Shown here: positions 1 through 7,432 of the stretch, in pieces
Numbering within the stretch: the first letter of the stretch is position 1
Layout: each line of letters begins with the position of its first letter
Source: Streptomyces sp. B21-083
GTDB lineage: Bacteria > Actinomycetota > Actinomycetes > Streptomycetales > Streptomycetaceae
Direction of reading: 5' to 3'
Assembly: GCF_036898825.1 (NCBI RefSeq)
Contig: NZ_JARUND010000002.1
Location: forward strand, 3,472,001 to 3,536,000
DNA: 64,000 nt
The notes under the pieces: generated by a model
The model's input: the letters and a program-made list of their open reading frames with translations, nothing else
Told to the model about the DNA's origin: nothing
Databases searched by the model: none
Translations under genes and position numbers: made by a program

Positions 1-257
1 AGCCCGCATGGTCGGAGCCGAGATACACGCGCATGGTCCGAGTGTGACATGTGTGTTTCGGGGAAGCAGCGCCGGGGGTTGATCCCGAAATCGCATGGCA
101 ATACCGCGAAACCTCAAGAAAACCTCAAGTAACGATCTGGATTCAAAGGTTCAGGAATCTCTTTGCCTCCGATTCACTGGACCGGATGTTCAACGCCGTC
201 CCCACCGGCGCGCTCACCCGTTCACCCGGCTTCACCCGGCGCAAAGGAATTCCCCCC
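1..257. other. Intergenic region upstream of the amino-acid permease
   Basis: No convincing gene. A 12-bp near-repeat GCATGGTCSGAG occurs at 6-17 and 31-42. A short AT-richer stretch around 110-165 holds two copies of AACCTCAAG and is the likeliest promoter zone for the permease. Nothing further can be assigned, and the left end is cut by the window. Confidence 0.4.
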
Positions 258-1724
258 ATGACCTCGCAGCCGAGCTCCTCCCCACCCTCCGGTCTTCAGG
301 CCGGGCTCAAGAACCGGCATCTGTCGATGATCGCCATCGGCGGTGTCATCGGCGCCGGACTCTTCGTCGGGTCCAGCTCCGGTATCCGTACCGCCGGGCC
401 GGGCATTCTTCTCTCGTACGCCCTCGTCGGCACGCTCGTCGTGCTGGTGATGCGGATGCTCGGCGAGATGTCCGCCGCCAATCCGACCTCCGGTTCGTTC
501 TCCGCGCACGCCGACCGGGCGCTGGGGCGCTGGGCCGGGTTCTCCATCGGCTGGCTGTACTGGTTCTTCTGGGTCGTCGTGCTCGCCGTGGAGGCGACCG
601 CCGGGGCCACCATTCTCGAAGGGTGGGTTCCCGCCGTACCGCAGTGGGCCTGGGCGCTCATCGTGATGATGGTGCTGACCGCGACCAACCTCGTCTCGGT
701 CGGCTCCTACGGCGAGTTCGAGTTCTGGTTCGCCGGTATCAAGGTCGTCGCCATCAGCGCCTTCGTCATCATCGGCGCGCTCGCCGTGTTCGGCGTACTG
801 CCCGGGGTCGACAGCGACAAGGCCGGGCTCGGCAATCTGACCGACCACGGCGGGTTCCTGCCCAACGGGCCCGGCGCCATCCTCACCGGCGTGCTGCTCG
901 TCGTCTTCTCCTTCATGGGGAGCGAGATCGCCACGCTGGCCGCCGGGGAGTCCGAGGACCCGCAGCGGGCCGTCACCAAGTCCACCAACAGCATCATCTG
1001 GCGTGTCGGCGTCTTCTATCTCGGGTCGATCTTCGTCGTCGTCACCCTGCTGCCGTGGAACGACCCCTCGATCAAGGAGAAGGGCTCGTACGTCGCCGCC
1101 CTCGACTCCCTCGGGATCGCGCACGCCGGTCAGATCATGAACTTCATCGTGCTCACCTCGGTACTGTCCTGCCTCAACTCCGGGCTCTACACGGCCTCCC
1201 GCATGGCCTTCTCGCTCGGGCAGCGCGGTGACGCGCCCAAGGCGTTCGCGCGGACCACGTCCCGCGGTGTGCCGCTCGCGGCGATCGTCGCCTCGGTCGT
1301 CTTCGGCTTCGTCGCCGTCTTCTTCAACTACAGGTTCCCCGACTCGGTCTTCCTCTTCCTCGTCAACTCCTCAGGCGCCGTCGCCCTGTTCGTCTGGCTG
1401 GTCATCTGCTTCTCGCAGCTGCGCATGCGGAAGATCATCGAGCGCGAGTCCCCCGAGAAGCTCGTCGTGCGGATGTGGCTGTACCCGTATCTGACCTGGG
1501 CGACCGCCGCCCTCATCGTGTTCGTCCTCGGCTACATGCTCACCGACACCGAGCACGACGGCCGCGAGACCGTACTGCTCTCGTTGCTGGTGGCGGCCGT
1601 TGTGCTCGTCATCGCCGTCGTCCGGCAGAAGCGCGGGCATGGATCCGTGGTCGTCGGCGATGGCCGGGGCACGCGCGCCGTCGATGACGGCGACGATGTC
1701 GAGGACGTCATCAAGGTCGGCTAG
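258..1724 (+). CDS. APC-family amino-acid permease (GABA/AnsP-like)
   Basis: A 488-residue polytopic inner-membrane transporter of the amino acid-polyamine-organocation superfamily, expected to be a proton symporter. The glycine-rich first helix (GGVIGAGLFVGS, residues 28-39), the conserved helix 2-3 loop (PTSGSFSAHADRALG) and about twelve hydrophobic segments fit the GabP/AnsP/ProY subgroup. Substrate cannot be read from sequence; 4-aminobutyrate, a D-amino acid or an aromatic amino acid are all possible. The ATG at 258 was chosen because AAAGGAA lies about 8 nt upstream; the frame stays open to 51 but that extension is polar and does not look like family sequence. It converges with the kinase gene, and a 44-bp inverted repeat lies between the two 3-prime ends. 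Confidence 0.88.
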   Translation: MTSQPSSSPPSGLQAGLKNRHLSMIAIGGVIGAGLFVGSSSGIRTAGPGILLSYALVGTLVVLVMRMLGEMSAANPTSGSFSAHADRALGRWAGFSIGWLYWFFWVVVLAVEATAGATILEGWVPAVPQWAWALIVMMVLTATNLVSVGSYGEFEFWFAGIKVVAISAFVIIGALAVFGVLPGVDSDKAGLGNLTDHGGFLPNGPGAILTGVLLVVFSFMGSEIATLAAGESEDPQRAVTKSTNSIIWRVGVFYLGSIFVVVTLLPWNDPSIKEKGSYVAALDSLGIAHAGQIMNFIVLTSVLSCLNSGLYTASRMAFSLGQRGDAPKAFARTTSRGVPLAAIVASVVFGFVAVFFNYRFPDSVFLFLVNSSGAVALFVWLVICFSQLRMRKIIERESPEKLVVRMWLYPYLTWATAALIVFVLGYMLTDTEHDGRETVLLSLLVAAVVLVIAVVRQKRGHGSVVVGDGRGTRAVDDGDDVEDVIKVG

Positions 1725-1760
1725 GTCGGCCAGTCGGCTAGTTCAGCGGTGGCCCGCGTC

Positions 1761-1804
1761 GGGTGAAGGAGTCGTTCACAGCACTGTGAACGACTCCTTC
1801 ACCC
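1761..1804. terminator. Perfect 21-bp inverted repeat, probable bidirectional terminator
   Basis: The arms 1761-1781 and 1784-1804 are perfect reverse complements with a CA loop. The repeat sits between two convergent genes and contains the last codons and the stop of the minus-strand kinase gene. There is no T-run on either side, as is usual for Streptomyces hairpin terminators. Confidence 0.75.
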
Positions 1805-3782
1805 GTTCGTAGGTCCGTACCGCCTGCTCCTCGATCTCCTGGTGGTACCAGGTGCTGATCTGGTACGACTTCCCCTCCGCATCGAAGCCGAGCAGCCTGG
1901 CGTGCCAGGGGGTGCCGTCCAGGGTGAAGGTGTACTCCCAGACGACGGCCGGGTGATCCTGGTACGTCGTCTCCCCGAGGCTGATCTTCGTGTAGTCCTG
2001 GCCCTGGCGGGCGTCGTGTTCCGACTGCTCCCAGGTCTCCAGCAACTCGCCCCGCGCGAGTGAGGACTTGGCCAGCAGTTCCTGCCTGCCGTCGGGGGAG
2101 GTGTAGTGCACCTCGGCGCCCGTCTTCACGTCCCGACGCCAGCCCCTGGGTGTCGCCCACGCGTAGCCGCCCGCCTCCTCGTGCGCGCCGGGCGGCAGGC
2201 CGCGCGGGCGGAAGGTGCCCTCGACGGTGGGTTCGGGAGAGGCCTCGGTGGGGGTGGCGGTGGGGGTCTCGGTGGGGGTGGCGGACTGCGAGGGCGCGGA
2301 CGATGCCGAAGTATCACGCGATGACCCGGGAGCCGCTGTGTTCCTGTCGTCGGGTGGGCCTGCCGTCGCTGCCAGGACCAGCCCCACCGCCGCCCCCACG
2401 GTGACCACCCCCGCGGCCAGCATGCCCATACGACGGCGACCGTGGCGCGGGGTCGTCGGCAGGGCAGCCGCGTGCTGCGGGCCGAATTGCGACGCCCGGT
2501 GCTGGGGGTGTTGTGCCGCCGGTCGCTTCTCCGTCAACGCCCGCGCCTGTGCTCGGATCAGTGAGACCCCGGCGCTGCGCGTCGGGATCGCCGAACCGGC
2601 CTCGGACCGTATCTCGGAGGGGACTTCGGTGGAGGCGTTGGATGTCTCGGGGGACGGGTTTCCCAGGACCGGGGTGGCGGTCGTACGCGCGGCCGGTACC
2701 GCGTCCCTGGGCGACGGAGGCTCGGGTTCCGGCGACTGCTCCCATGGCTGTCGCACAGCCCGTACGAGGGACGCGTCCAGGTATACGGGGGTCGGCGCAT
2801 CCGTGGTCGTCCGTACGGGAGTCGGGGCCGTCGGTGGCCGCGTGTCCGGTGTCTCCGGTGCCTCAGGGGTCGCCGGTGCCTCAGGGGTCGCCGGGCCCCT
2901 CTCCTCCCTCCCCTCCTCCTGCTCCCCTTCCGAAGTCGGCTCCGGCTCCAAGAACGGCTCCGGGAACGCCACCGGCCTCAGTGCCCGCTCCACGTCCTCC
3001 AGTTCGGGCCTGGCCGACGGTTCCTTCTCCAGGAGGGCGGCCAGGGTGTCGTGCAGCGGGCCTGCGGTGGCCGGGAGTTCGGGATCCTCGTACAGGACCG
3101 CGTGCAGGGTGGACAGGGTGGTTTCGCGGGAGAACGGGGAGCGGCCTCCCAGCGCCGCGCAGAGTGTCGCGCCGAGGGACCACACGTCGGACGGCGGGCC
3201 CTGGTGCCGGCCCGACACACGCTCCGGCGCCATGTAGTCGGGGGATCCCACGAGCATCCCGACCATCGTGAGGGCCTTCCCGTCCTGGATGGCGGCGATA
3301 CCGAAGTCGGTGAGGACGACCCGCCCCTCGCGTCGTTCCACGAGGACGTTGCCCGGTTTGATGTCGCGGTGCAGTACACCCCCGGCATGCACCTGGCGCA
3401 GCGCCGAGACCAGGCTGAGGCCGAGGCGAGCCGTGGCACCGGGGCCCAACGGGCCGTCCGTGACGAGAAGTTGTTCGAGGGAGCGGCCGTCCACCAGTTC
3501 CATGACGATCCACAGCCGCTCACCCTCGTCCACGACGTCGTACACCCGCACGACGTTCGGGTGGTCGATCCGGGCCGTCGCCCTGGCCTCTCGGAGCGTG
3601 CGTTCGCGACGGGTGCGGGTGTCCTCCGCGTCGAGTCCGTCGATGCGCATTTCCTTGACCGCCACCGGCCTGTCGAGCATTTCGTCGACGGCCCGCCACA
3701 CCCGCCCCATTCCTCCCTGACCAATACTTTCGACCAGCCGATATCGGCCTGTCACCACCAGCCCCGGAAACCCGTCGCCCAT
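1776..3782 (-). CDS. Membrane-anchored serine/threonine protein kinase
   Basis: A 668-residue eukaryotic-like kinase. Residues 14-270 form the kinase domain: glycine loop GQGGMG (21-26), catalytic Lys43, HRDIKPGN (138-145), DFG (159-161) and APE (185-187). A long Pro/Thr/Glu-rich linker follows, then one membrane helix at about 452-475. The outer domain of about 190 residues starts with a Ser/Thr/Pro stalk and ends in a compact Trp/Tyr-rich segment. It has no PASTA repeats, so the ligand is unknown. ATG at 3782 was chosen because homology starts right after it; the frame is open to 3929. It is divergent from the LPRTG protein gene, a possible functional partner. The last codons lie in a perfect inverted repeat. 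Confidence 0.92.
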   Translation of the reverse strand: MGDGFPGLVVTGRYRLVESIGQGGMGRVWRAVDEMLDRPVAVKEMRIDGLDAEDTRTRRERTLREARATARIDHPNVVRVYDVVDEGERLWIVMELVDGRSLEQLLVTDGPLGPGATARLGLSLVSALRQVHAGGVLHRDIKPGNVLVERREGRVVLTDFGIAAIQDGKALTMVGMLVGSPDYMAPERVSGRHQGPPSDVWSLGATLCAALGGRSPFSRETTLSTLHAVLYEDPELPATAGPLHDTLAALLEKEPSARPELEDVERALRPVAFPEPFLEPEPTSEGEQEEGREERGPATPEAPATPEAPETPDTRPPTAPTPVRTTTDAPTPVYLDASLVRAVRQPWEQSPEPEPPSPRDAVPAARTTATPVLGNPSPETSNASTEVPSEIRSEAGSAIPTRSAGVSLIRAQARALTEKRPAAQHPQHRASQFGPQHAAALPTTPRHGRRRMGMLAAGVVTVGAAVGLVLAATAGPPDDRNTAAPGSSRDTSASSAPSQSATPTETPTATPTEASPEPTVEGTFRPRGLPPGAHEEAGGYAWATPRGWRRDVKTGAEVHYTSPDGRQELLAKSSLARGELLETWEQSEHDARQGQDYTKISLGETTYQDHPAVVWEYTFTLDGTPWHARLLGFDAEGKSYQISTWYHQEIEEQAVRTYERVKESFTVL

Positions 3783-3940
3783 ATTCCCCGGCAATCCCCT
3801 GCACCCCCTCAACGCACGCCCCACCAGAACCACAATGGTCACACTTCGTGCCGTACCAGCATAGTGGCGAGAAATCTTGTGGTACCTCTTCATGGACTGC
3901 GAATTCAGGCGCGGTCCAGGGGGATCCAAGGGGGACGAAC

Positions 3941-4666
3941 ATGAGTTCTGGTCGCACGACGGTCATCGCGGGATCGCTGCTCACGGCATCTTTCTCGGCC
4001 GTGATGATCCTTTCCCTCACCGCCAGCGCGGATGACCAGGGGCCCGGAAGCAGCAAGGGGGGAAAGGCCGTTGACGCGGCACCGACAGGCGTCAAGCTGA
4101 CCACACAGTTGCCCGAAAGTATTTCGGTCGACAACAGTTCGAAAGAAACGACGCTCACTGCCACCGTAAAGAACGAGGGGAGCACGGACAGCGGTGACAT
4201 CAGGCTTTTGGTCGTGGGATTCGACGGCCTGACGGTCAAGAACGTTAAGGGCTGCTCGGAAATCGCCGAAGGAGATCTACCGGAGGGATCGAACAGCGGT
4301 TTCAGCTGCGCTGTCGGCAATCTCGCGGCCGGCAAGTCGACGTCGTACGACGTCGACGCGACGTTCGACCTGGGCAAGACCGGCAAGATCTGTCTGCCCG
4401 TCCAGACCGCCGACGGGTCGAAGACGTTCTGGCAGCAGGGCCCGGTCCCGTTCGGTACGACCAACCCGGCGCCGAACGCTCCGGCCACGCCGTTGCTGCT
4501 CGGTACCGACAACAAGCCGGTGGCGCCCGGCGGCGACGAACTGCCGAGGACCGGCCCCGCACGGGACCTGATCCCGCTCGGCGCGGTCGGCGCGGCGCTG
4601 CTGTCCGCCGGGACGGCGGGCATGTGGTGGTCGCGGCGGCGGCCTCAGCAGCAGCCGCAGGGGTGA
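3941..4666 (+). CDS. Secreted protein with LPRTG sortase-type anchor
   Basis: A 241-residue protein with an N-terminal signal sequence (hydrophobic core about residues 8-28, cleavage near ASA-DDQ). The extracellular beta-rich body has CARDB/DUF11-like character (TATVKNEGSTDSGDIRL) and three cysteines. The C-terminus is a classic cell-wall sorting signal: LPRTG at 201-205, a hydrophobic stretch, then WWSRRRP. It is expected to be covalently attached to peptidoglycan. ATG at 3941 has AAGGGGGAC at ideal spacing. No sortase lies in the window. The usual Streptomyces class E motif is LAxTG, so LPRTG suggests another sortase class. It is transcribed away from the adjacent membrane kinase; function unknown. 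Confidence 0.8.
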   Translation: MSSGRTTVIAGSLLTASFSAVMILSLTASADDQGPGSSKGGKAVDAAPTGVKLTTQLPESISVDNSSKETTLTATVKNEGSTDSGDIRLLVVGFDGLTVKNVKGCSEIAEGDLPEGSNSGFSCAVGNLAAGKSTSYDVDATFDLGKTGKICLPVQTADGSKTFWQQGPVPFGTTNPAPNAPATPLLLGTDNKPVAPGGDELPRTGPARDLIPLGAVGAALLSAGTAGMWWSRRRPQQQPQG

Positions 4667-4689
4667 TCGCTGAGCCCTGATCGGTCAAC

Positions 4690-4739
4690 GGGTGAGGGGA
4701 GGGAAGCGCGGAATCCGCGACGCTTCCCTCCCCTCACCC
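4690..4739. terminator. 19-bp stem hairpin between convergent genes
   Basis: The arms 4690-4708 and 4721-4739 are perfectly complementary. The 12-nt loop itself contains CGGAATCCG. It lies between the LPRTG protein gene (plus) and bioY (minus) and can serve both. Confidence 0.75.
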
Positions 4740-4748
4740 TCTCTTGGA

Positions 4749-4778
4749 TCAGTCCTTGTCGACTCAGTCCTTGTCGAC
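4749..4778. repeat. 15-bp tandem duplication of the bioY 3-prime end
   Basis: TCAGTCCTTGTCGAC occurs twice head to tail, at 4749-4763 and 4764-4778. On the minus strand each unit reads Val-Asp-Lys-Asp-stop. The unit is a multiple of three, so a readthrough ribosome would meet the same four residues and a second TGA. Confidence 0.85.
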
Positions 4779-5342
4779 GAGCTTCCAGGCCGTCGGCAGG
4801 ATGCCCATCGCCAGGGCCGCCTTCAGGGCGTCGCCGATCAGGAACGGTGTGAGGCCGGCGGCGATCGCCGCGCTCATGCTCATGTCGGCGGCCAGCGCGA
4901 GGTACGGGACGCCGATCGCGTAGATGATCGCCTCGCCGAGGAGCATCGCGCCCGCCATGCGCGGCATCGAACGGTCCGCGCCGCGGCGGGCCAGCGCGCC
5001 CACGGCGGCCGACGCGAGCAGCATGCCGAGGACGTAGCCGAAGGACACCGACGTGCCCGAGCCGCCCTCCGCGAACCACGGCACGCCCGCCAGACCGGCC
5101 AGGGCGTAGACGACGAGGGCGGCGAGGCCGCGGCCGGCGCCGAGCGCGGTGCCGACGAGGAGCGCGGCGAAGGTCTGCCCGGTCACCGGTACCGGTGAGC
5201 CGGGCACGGGGACGGCGATCTGGGCGGCGATCCCGGTGAGCGCGGCACCGCCGAGCACGAGCGCGGCGTCCCGGACGCGGGAGGCGGGGAGCAGGTCGGC
5301 GAGGACCTGGCCGGGGCGGGCGGGGGCGACGGCGGTTGCCAT
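4764..5342 (-). CDS. bioY: Biotin transporter BioY (ECF S component)
   Basis: A 192-residue membrane protein with about six hydrophobic helices and the typical BioY segments: PVPGSPVPVTGQTFAALLVG near residue 48, a GLAGVPWFAEGG loop, and SFGYVLGML. BioY is the substrate-capture subunit of energy-coupling-factor biotin importers and can work alone or with shared EcfAT. No ecfA/ecfT or biotin-synthesis genes are adjacent, so it probably uses ECF subunits encoded elsewhere or acts solo. The start ATG at 5342 fits the family length. The last five codons including the stop are tandemly duplicated downstream. Confidence 0.93.
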   Translation of the reverse strand: MATAVAPARPGQVLADLLPASRVRDAALVLGGAALTGIAAQIAVPVPGSPVPVTGQTFAALLVGTALGAGRGLAALVVYALAGLAGVPWFAEGGSGTSVSFGYVLGMLLASAAVGALARRGADRSMPRMAGAMLLGEAIIYAIGVPYLALAADMSMSAAIAAGLTPFLIGDALKAALAMGILPTAWKLVDKD

Positions 5343-5747
5343 GGGGACTCCGCGAGGATGTGGGCGGCAAGGGACATCGCGACGCTATCCCAGCGCCCTC
5401 GGGCCGATCACCGTCAGCGCTCGACAAAGGGGGCGGCGGCGGTTTGGTGGGCTCCGGACAAACGGTGGGTGTTACACCCGGTACGGCGTGATGCCGGTCA
5501 CGGTGGTGAGGTGGTGTGGGCTACGGAGGCACGCAGGGCGCCCTCTGTAGGGTTCCACCAATCGGGCTGGAGGACTGCCCCAGGCCGGCGCAGCGCCTGG
5601 CACCGCCCGGTGGCCGACTGGGCGTCCCCCTTCTCGGCGCCGACTGGTCACCGACCGGGCGCCGTGCGGAGGCGAGGCCGGGCGGGTGCCGTCTCGCCCG
5701 TCGGTCGCCGTCTGGGCAGGGGCAGGCCGTTTTGCTAGCTTCGAGTC
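5343..5747. other. 405-bp gene-free region upstream of the sulfur locus
   Basis: No coding sequence is supported here. The region separates divergent bioY and the sulfur-locus leader peptide. It contains a perfect 13-bp palindrome, GGGTGTTACACCC, at 5467-5479, which could be a regulator site for either side. Remaining open frames lack ribosome-binding sites and family similarity. Confidence 0.5.
5736..5747 (+). promoter_or_regulatory. Candidate -10 element for a leaderless leader-peptide transcript
   Basis: TAGCTT at 5736-5741 (TAnnnT consensus) ends six bases before the ATG at 5748, so transcription would start at or next to the A of the start codon. No Shine-Dalgarno sequence precedes the ATG, consistent with a leaderless mRNA. 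No clear -35 was recognised. Confidence 0.5.
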
Positions 5748-5834
5748 ATGGTCGCCCAGTCCCGGTACTTCTCGTCGCGTCGCTATGTCGACCTGCGACG
5801 CGTGGACACGGCCACCTGTCGCCGCCCCGGGTGA
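5748..5834 (+). CDS. Putative cis-acting leader peptide (RRxVDLxRV...C family)
   Basis: A 28-residue ORF with core RRYVDLRRVDTATCRR. It matches the short actinobacterial leader peptides with an R-R-x-V-D-L-x-R pattern and a late cysteine that precede sulfur-uptake and cysteine-related genes. Its likely job is regulatory: ribosome progress through the Cys codon (TGT, residue 24) would report cysteinyl-tRNA level and decide folding of the downstream RNA. It appears leaderless (see 5736-5747). Its stop is 10 nt before a nested hairpin (5844-5907), which ends 32 nt before the ROK gene. It is too short for standard gene calling. Family assignment is from recalled pattern. Confidence 0.72.
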   Translation: MVAQSRYFSSRRYVDLRRVDTATCRRPG

Positions 5835-5843
5835 GGCGGCTCC

Positions 5844-5907
5844 GGCGCGTCTCGCTCCACAGGACTCCCTGGCCGTCACGGCCCCCCGAGTCCTCATGAG
5901 ACGGCGC
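5844..5907 (+). promoter_or_regulatory. Nested hairpin downstream of the leader peptide (candidate attenuator)
   Basis: Three nested pairings share one axis: GCGCGTCTC (5845-5853) with GAGACGGCGC (5898-5907, one bulge), GGACTC (5862-5867) with GAGTCC (5888-5893), and GGCCG (5871-5875) with CGGCC (5879-5883, loop TCA). Its place between the leader stop and the ROK gene suggests translation-coupled attenuation or RBS control. Confidence 0.55.
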
Positions 5908-5939
5908 AGTGTCGGACCCGTTCCCCGAGGATGATCACC

Positions 5940-7175
5940 ATGCCCCGTGCCTCGGCACCCACCCTTACTTCTCCCTCTCCCCCTCCCTCCCCCTCCGGCC
6001 CTTCCTCGCGGGTGCCTCGTGCCGCCGATTCCGATCGGCGCAGGACGAGTGCGAGTGTGGTCCTGCGGTCCGTGCTGGAGCACGGGCCCGTGGCGCGCAG
6101 CACCATCGCCCGGCTGACCGGGCTGTCGCCGGCGTCGGTGACGGACTACTGCGCGCGGTTCGCGGAACTCGGTCTGATCCGCGAGGAGGCCGCGCTCCGG
6201 CGGTCGAACGGGGTGGGGCGCCCGCACGTCCCCGTCGTCCTGGACGCCTCGCGGTTCGTGGTCGCCGGGGTCCATGTGGCCGTGCCGTACACGACGGTCG
6301 CACTGCTGGATCTGCGCGGCCGGGTGGTCGCCCGGCGTGAGCTGAAGCACGAGCGCACCGATCCGGGGTGGGTGCTGGCACGGGCCGCGGACGGGCTGAG
6401 GTCGCTGCTGGACGACATGCCCGGCTGCCGGGCCCTCGGTGTCGGTGTGGCGGTGGGCGGTTGGGTGGACCGGGGGTCCGGGACCGTCGTCGAGCACCCT
6501 CTGCTGGGCTGGCGGGACGTGGCCGTGCGGGAGGTGCTCGGTGCCCGCACCGGGCTGCCCGTCCATGTGGACGGTCACGCGCGGGCGTTGGTCAACGCGG
6601 AGCGGCTGTTCGGGTCGGCGCGGGGCAGCGGGAGCGTGCTGCATCTGTTCGTCGGCAACATGGTCGACGCGGCGTTCGCGACCAACGACGAGGTGCACCA
6701 TGGGCCGCGCTCCCGGGCCGGCGACATCGCCCATCTGCCGGTGCCGGGAGGTACGGAGGTCTGCGAGTGCGGGCGTACGGGCTGCCTGCAGGCCGAGTTG
6801 AGCGAGCGGACGCTGTGCCGGCGGGCCCGGGAGGCGGGCATCGGCACGGGCACGAACCCCATGCATGTGGTCGCGGCGGCGGCCGGGGGTGATCCGGTCG
6901 CCGTGGGGTTGCTGGTGCGGCGGGCAGGTGCCGTGGGGCGGGCGGCGCGGCTGCTGCTCGACGTACTGAATCCGGAGACGGTGGTGGTGACCGAGATCGG
7001 GGTCATTCACCGCGAGGACTGCCTCGCCGCATTGCGCGAAGGGGTCGGCGCAGATCGCGCGGCCTCTGTCGTGCCGACGAGTTTTCCGGATTCCGTACTC
7101 GCCGTGGCGGGTGGTTCGGTGGCACTCGACGTGGTGTACCGGGATCCGCTGGCCACTTCACCTCAGGGTATTTAA
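5940..7175 (+). CDS. ROK-family transcriptional regulator of the sulfur locus
   Basis: A 411-residue protein. The low-complexity Pro/Ser N-terminus is followed by a winged helix (HGPVARSTIARLTGLSPASV, about residues 45-64) and a ROK sugar-kinase-like domain with the zinc motif CECGRTGC. ROK repressors normally bind sugars or sugar phosphates, but this one sits directly in front of a sulfonate-type ABC transporter and two sulfur-releasing oxygenases. It is the probable regulator of that locus with an unknown effector. ATG at 5940 was preferred over 5931 because GAGGA lies 8 nt upstream. Between it and the transporter are 257 bp holding a second short leader ORF. Confidence 0.85.
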   Translation: MPRASAPTLTSPSPPPSPSGPSSRVPRAADSDRRRTSASVVLRSVLEHGPVARSTIARLTGLSPASVTDYCARFAELGLIREEAALRRSNGVGRPHVPVVLDASRFVVAGVHVAVPYTTVALLDLRGRVVARRELKHERTDPGWVLARAADGLRSLLDDMPGCRALGVGVAVGGWVDRGSGTVVEHPLLGWRDVAVREVLGARTGLPVHVDGHARALVNAERLFGSARGSGSVLHLFVGNMVDAAFATNDEVHHGPRSRAGDIAHLPVPGGTEVCECGRTGCLQAELSERTLCRRAREAGIGTGTNPMHVVAAAAGGDPVAVGLLVRRAGAVGRAARLLLDVLNPETVVVTEIGVIHREDCLAALREGVGADRAASVVPTSFPDSVLAVAGGSVALDVVYRDPLATSPQGI

Positions 7176-7208
7176 TTCAGAAACTCCGAATGTTGACAGG
7201 GGGCACGT

Positions 7209-7268
7209 ATGACCGGGAACATGCTGTTCATGAGCCCGTTCGTGAGCTGTCGCACCCTTTGTTGCTGA
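7209..7268 (+). CDS. Candidate 19-residue leader ORF ending Cys-Cys-stop
   Basis: A 19-codon ORF, MTGNMLFMSPFVSCRTLCC, with a strong AGGGGG ribosome-binding site 5-6 nt upstream. It has three cysteine codons, two of them adjacent to the stop. It lies 164 nt before the lipoprotein gene of a sulfonate-type transporter. The layout resembles the cysteine-responsive uORFs described in mycobacteria: a ribosome slowed at TGT-TGC would change folding of the downstream RNA. Its stop codon lies in the first of two tandem 20-bp repeats. The peptide has no family I recognise, so coding status is an inference from RBS, codons and location. Confidence 0.5.
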   Translation: MTGNMLFMSPFVSCRTLCC

Positions 7269-7298
7269 CACGTCGCCGTTGTTGCTGACACGTTGCCG
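7259..7298 (+). repeat. Tandem 20-bp direct repeat across the leader-ORF stop
   Basis: TTGTTGCTGACACGTYGCCG occurs at 7259-7278 and 7279-7298 with one difference. The first copy contains the last codons and stop of the 19-residue ORF. It could be a duplicated operator or a duplicated piece of the attenuator. Confidence 0.75.
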
Positions 7299-7351
7299 CG
7301 TGTGAAGTGCTCATTTCTTTCTGCGCAAGGCTGCGCTCCCTGTTCTTTCTT

Positions 7352-7397
7352 TGCGTGAATTCTGTTTTTCGGGCCGCTTCGCGCCTTGAATTCCGCA
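7352..7397 (+). promoter_or_regulatory. Hairpin between leader ORF and transporter genes
   Basis: TGCGTGAATTC (7352-7362) can pair with GAATTCCGCA (7388-7397), a 10-bp stem with one bulge enclosing a GC-rich inner hairpin. It ends 35 nt before the lipoprotein start codon, in the correct place for an anti-terminator or RBS-sequestering fold. Confidence 0.4.
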
Positions 7398-7432
7398 TGC
7401 GTTTCTGCCTTCCGAACTCACGGAGTCCTCCC

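Noticed and set aside
2215..3237. Plus-strand Gly/Ser-rich open frame inside the kinase gene
   Set aside because: Antisense to the Pro-rich kinase linker; composition is a consequence of that low-complexity region.
5343..5747. Biotin-responsive BioQ/BirA operator upstream of bioY
   Set aside because: The only palindrome, GGGTGTTACACCC, does not resemble the biotin-regulator sites I know; it was reported only as an unassigned palindrome.
5472..7010. Minus-strand open frame opposite the ROK regulator
   Set aside because: Low-complexity His/Arg/Pro translation with no domain; the plus strand carries clear ROK motifs and an RBS.
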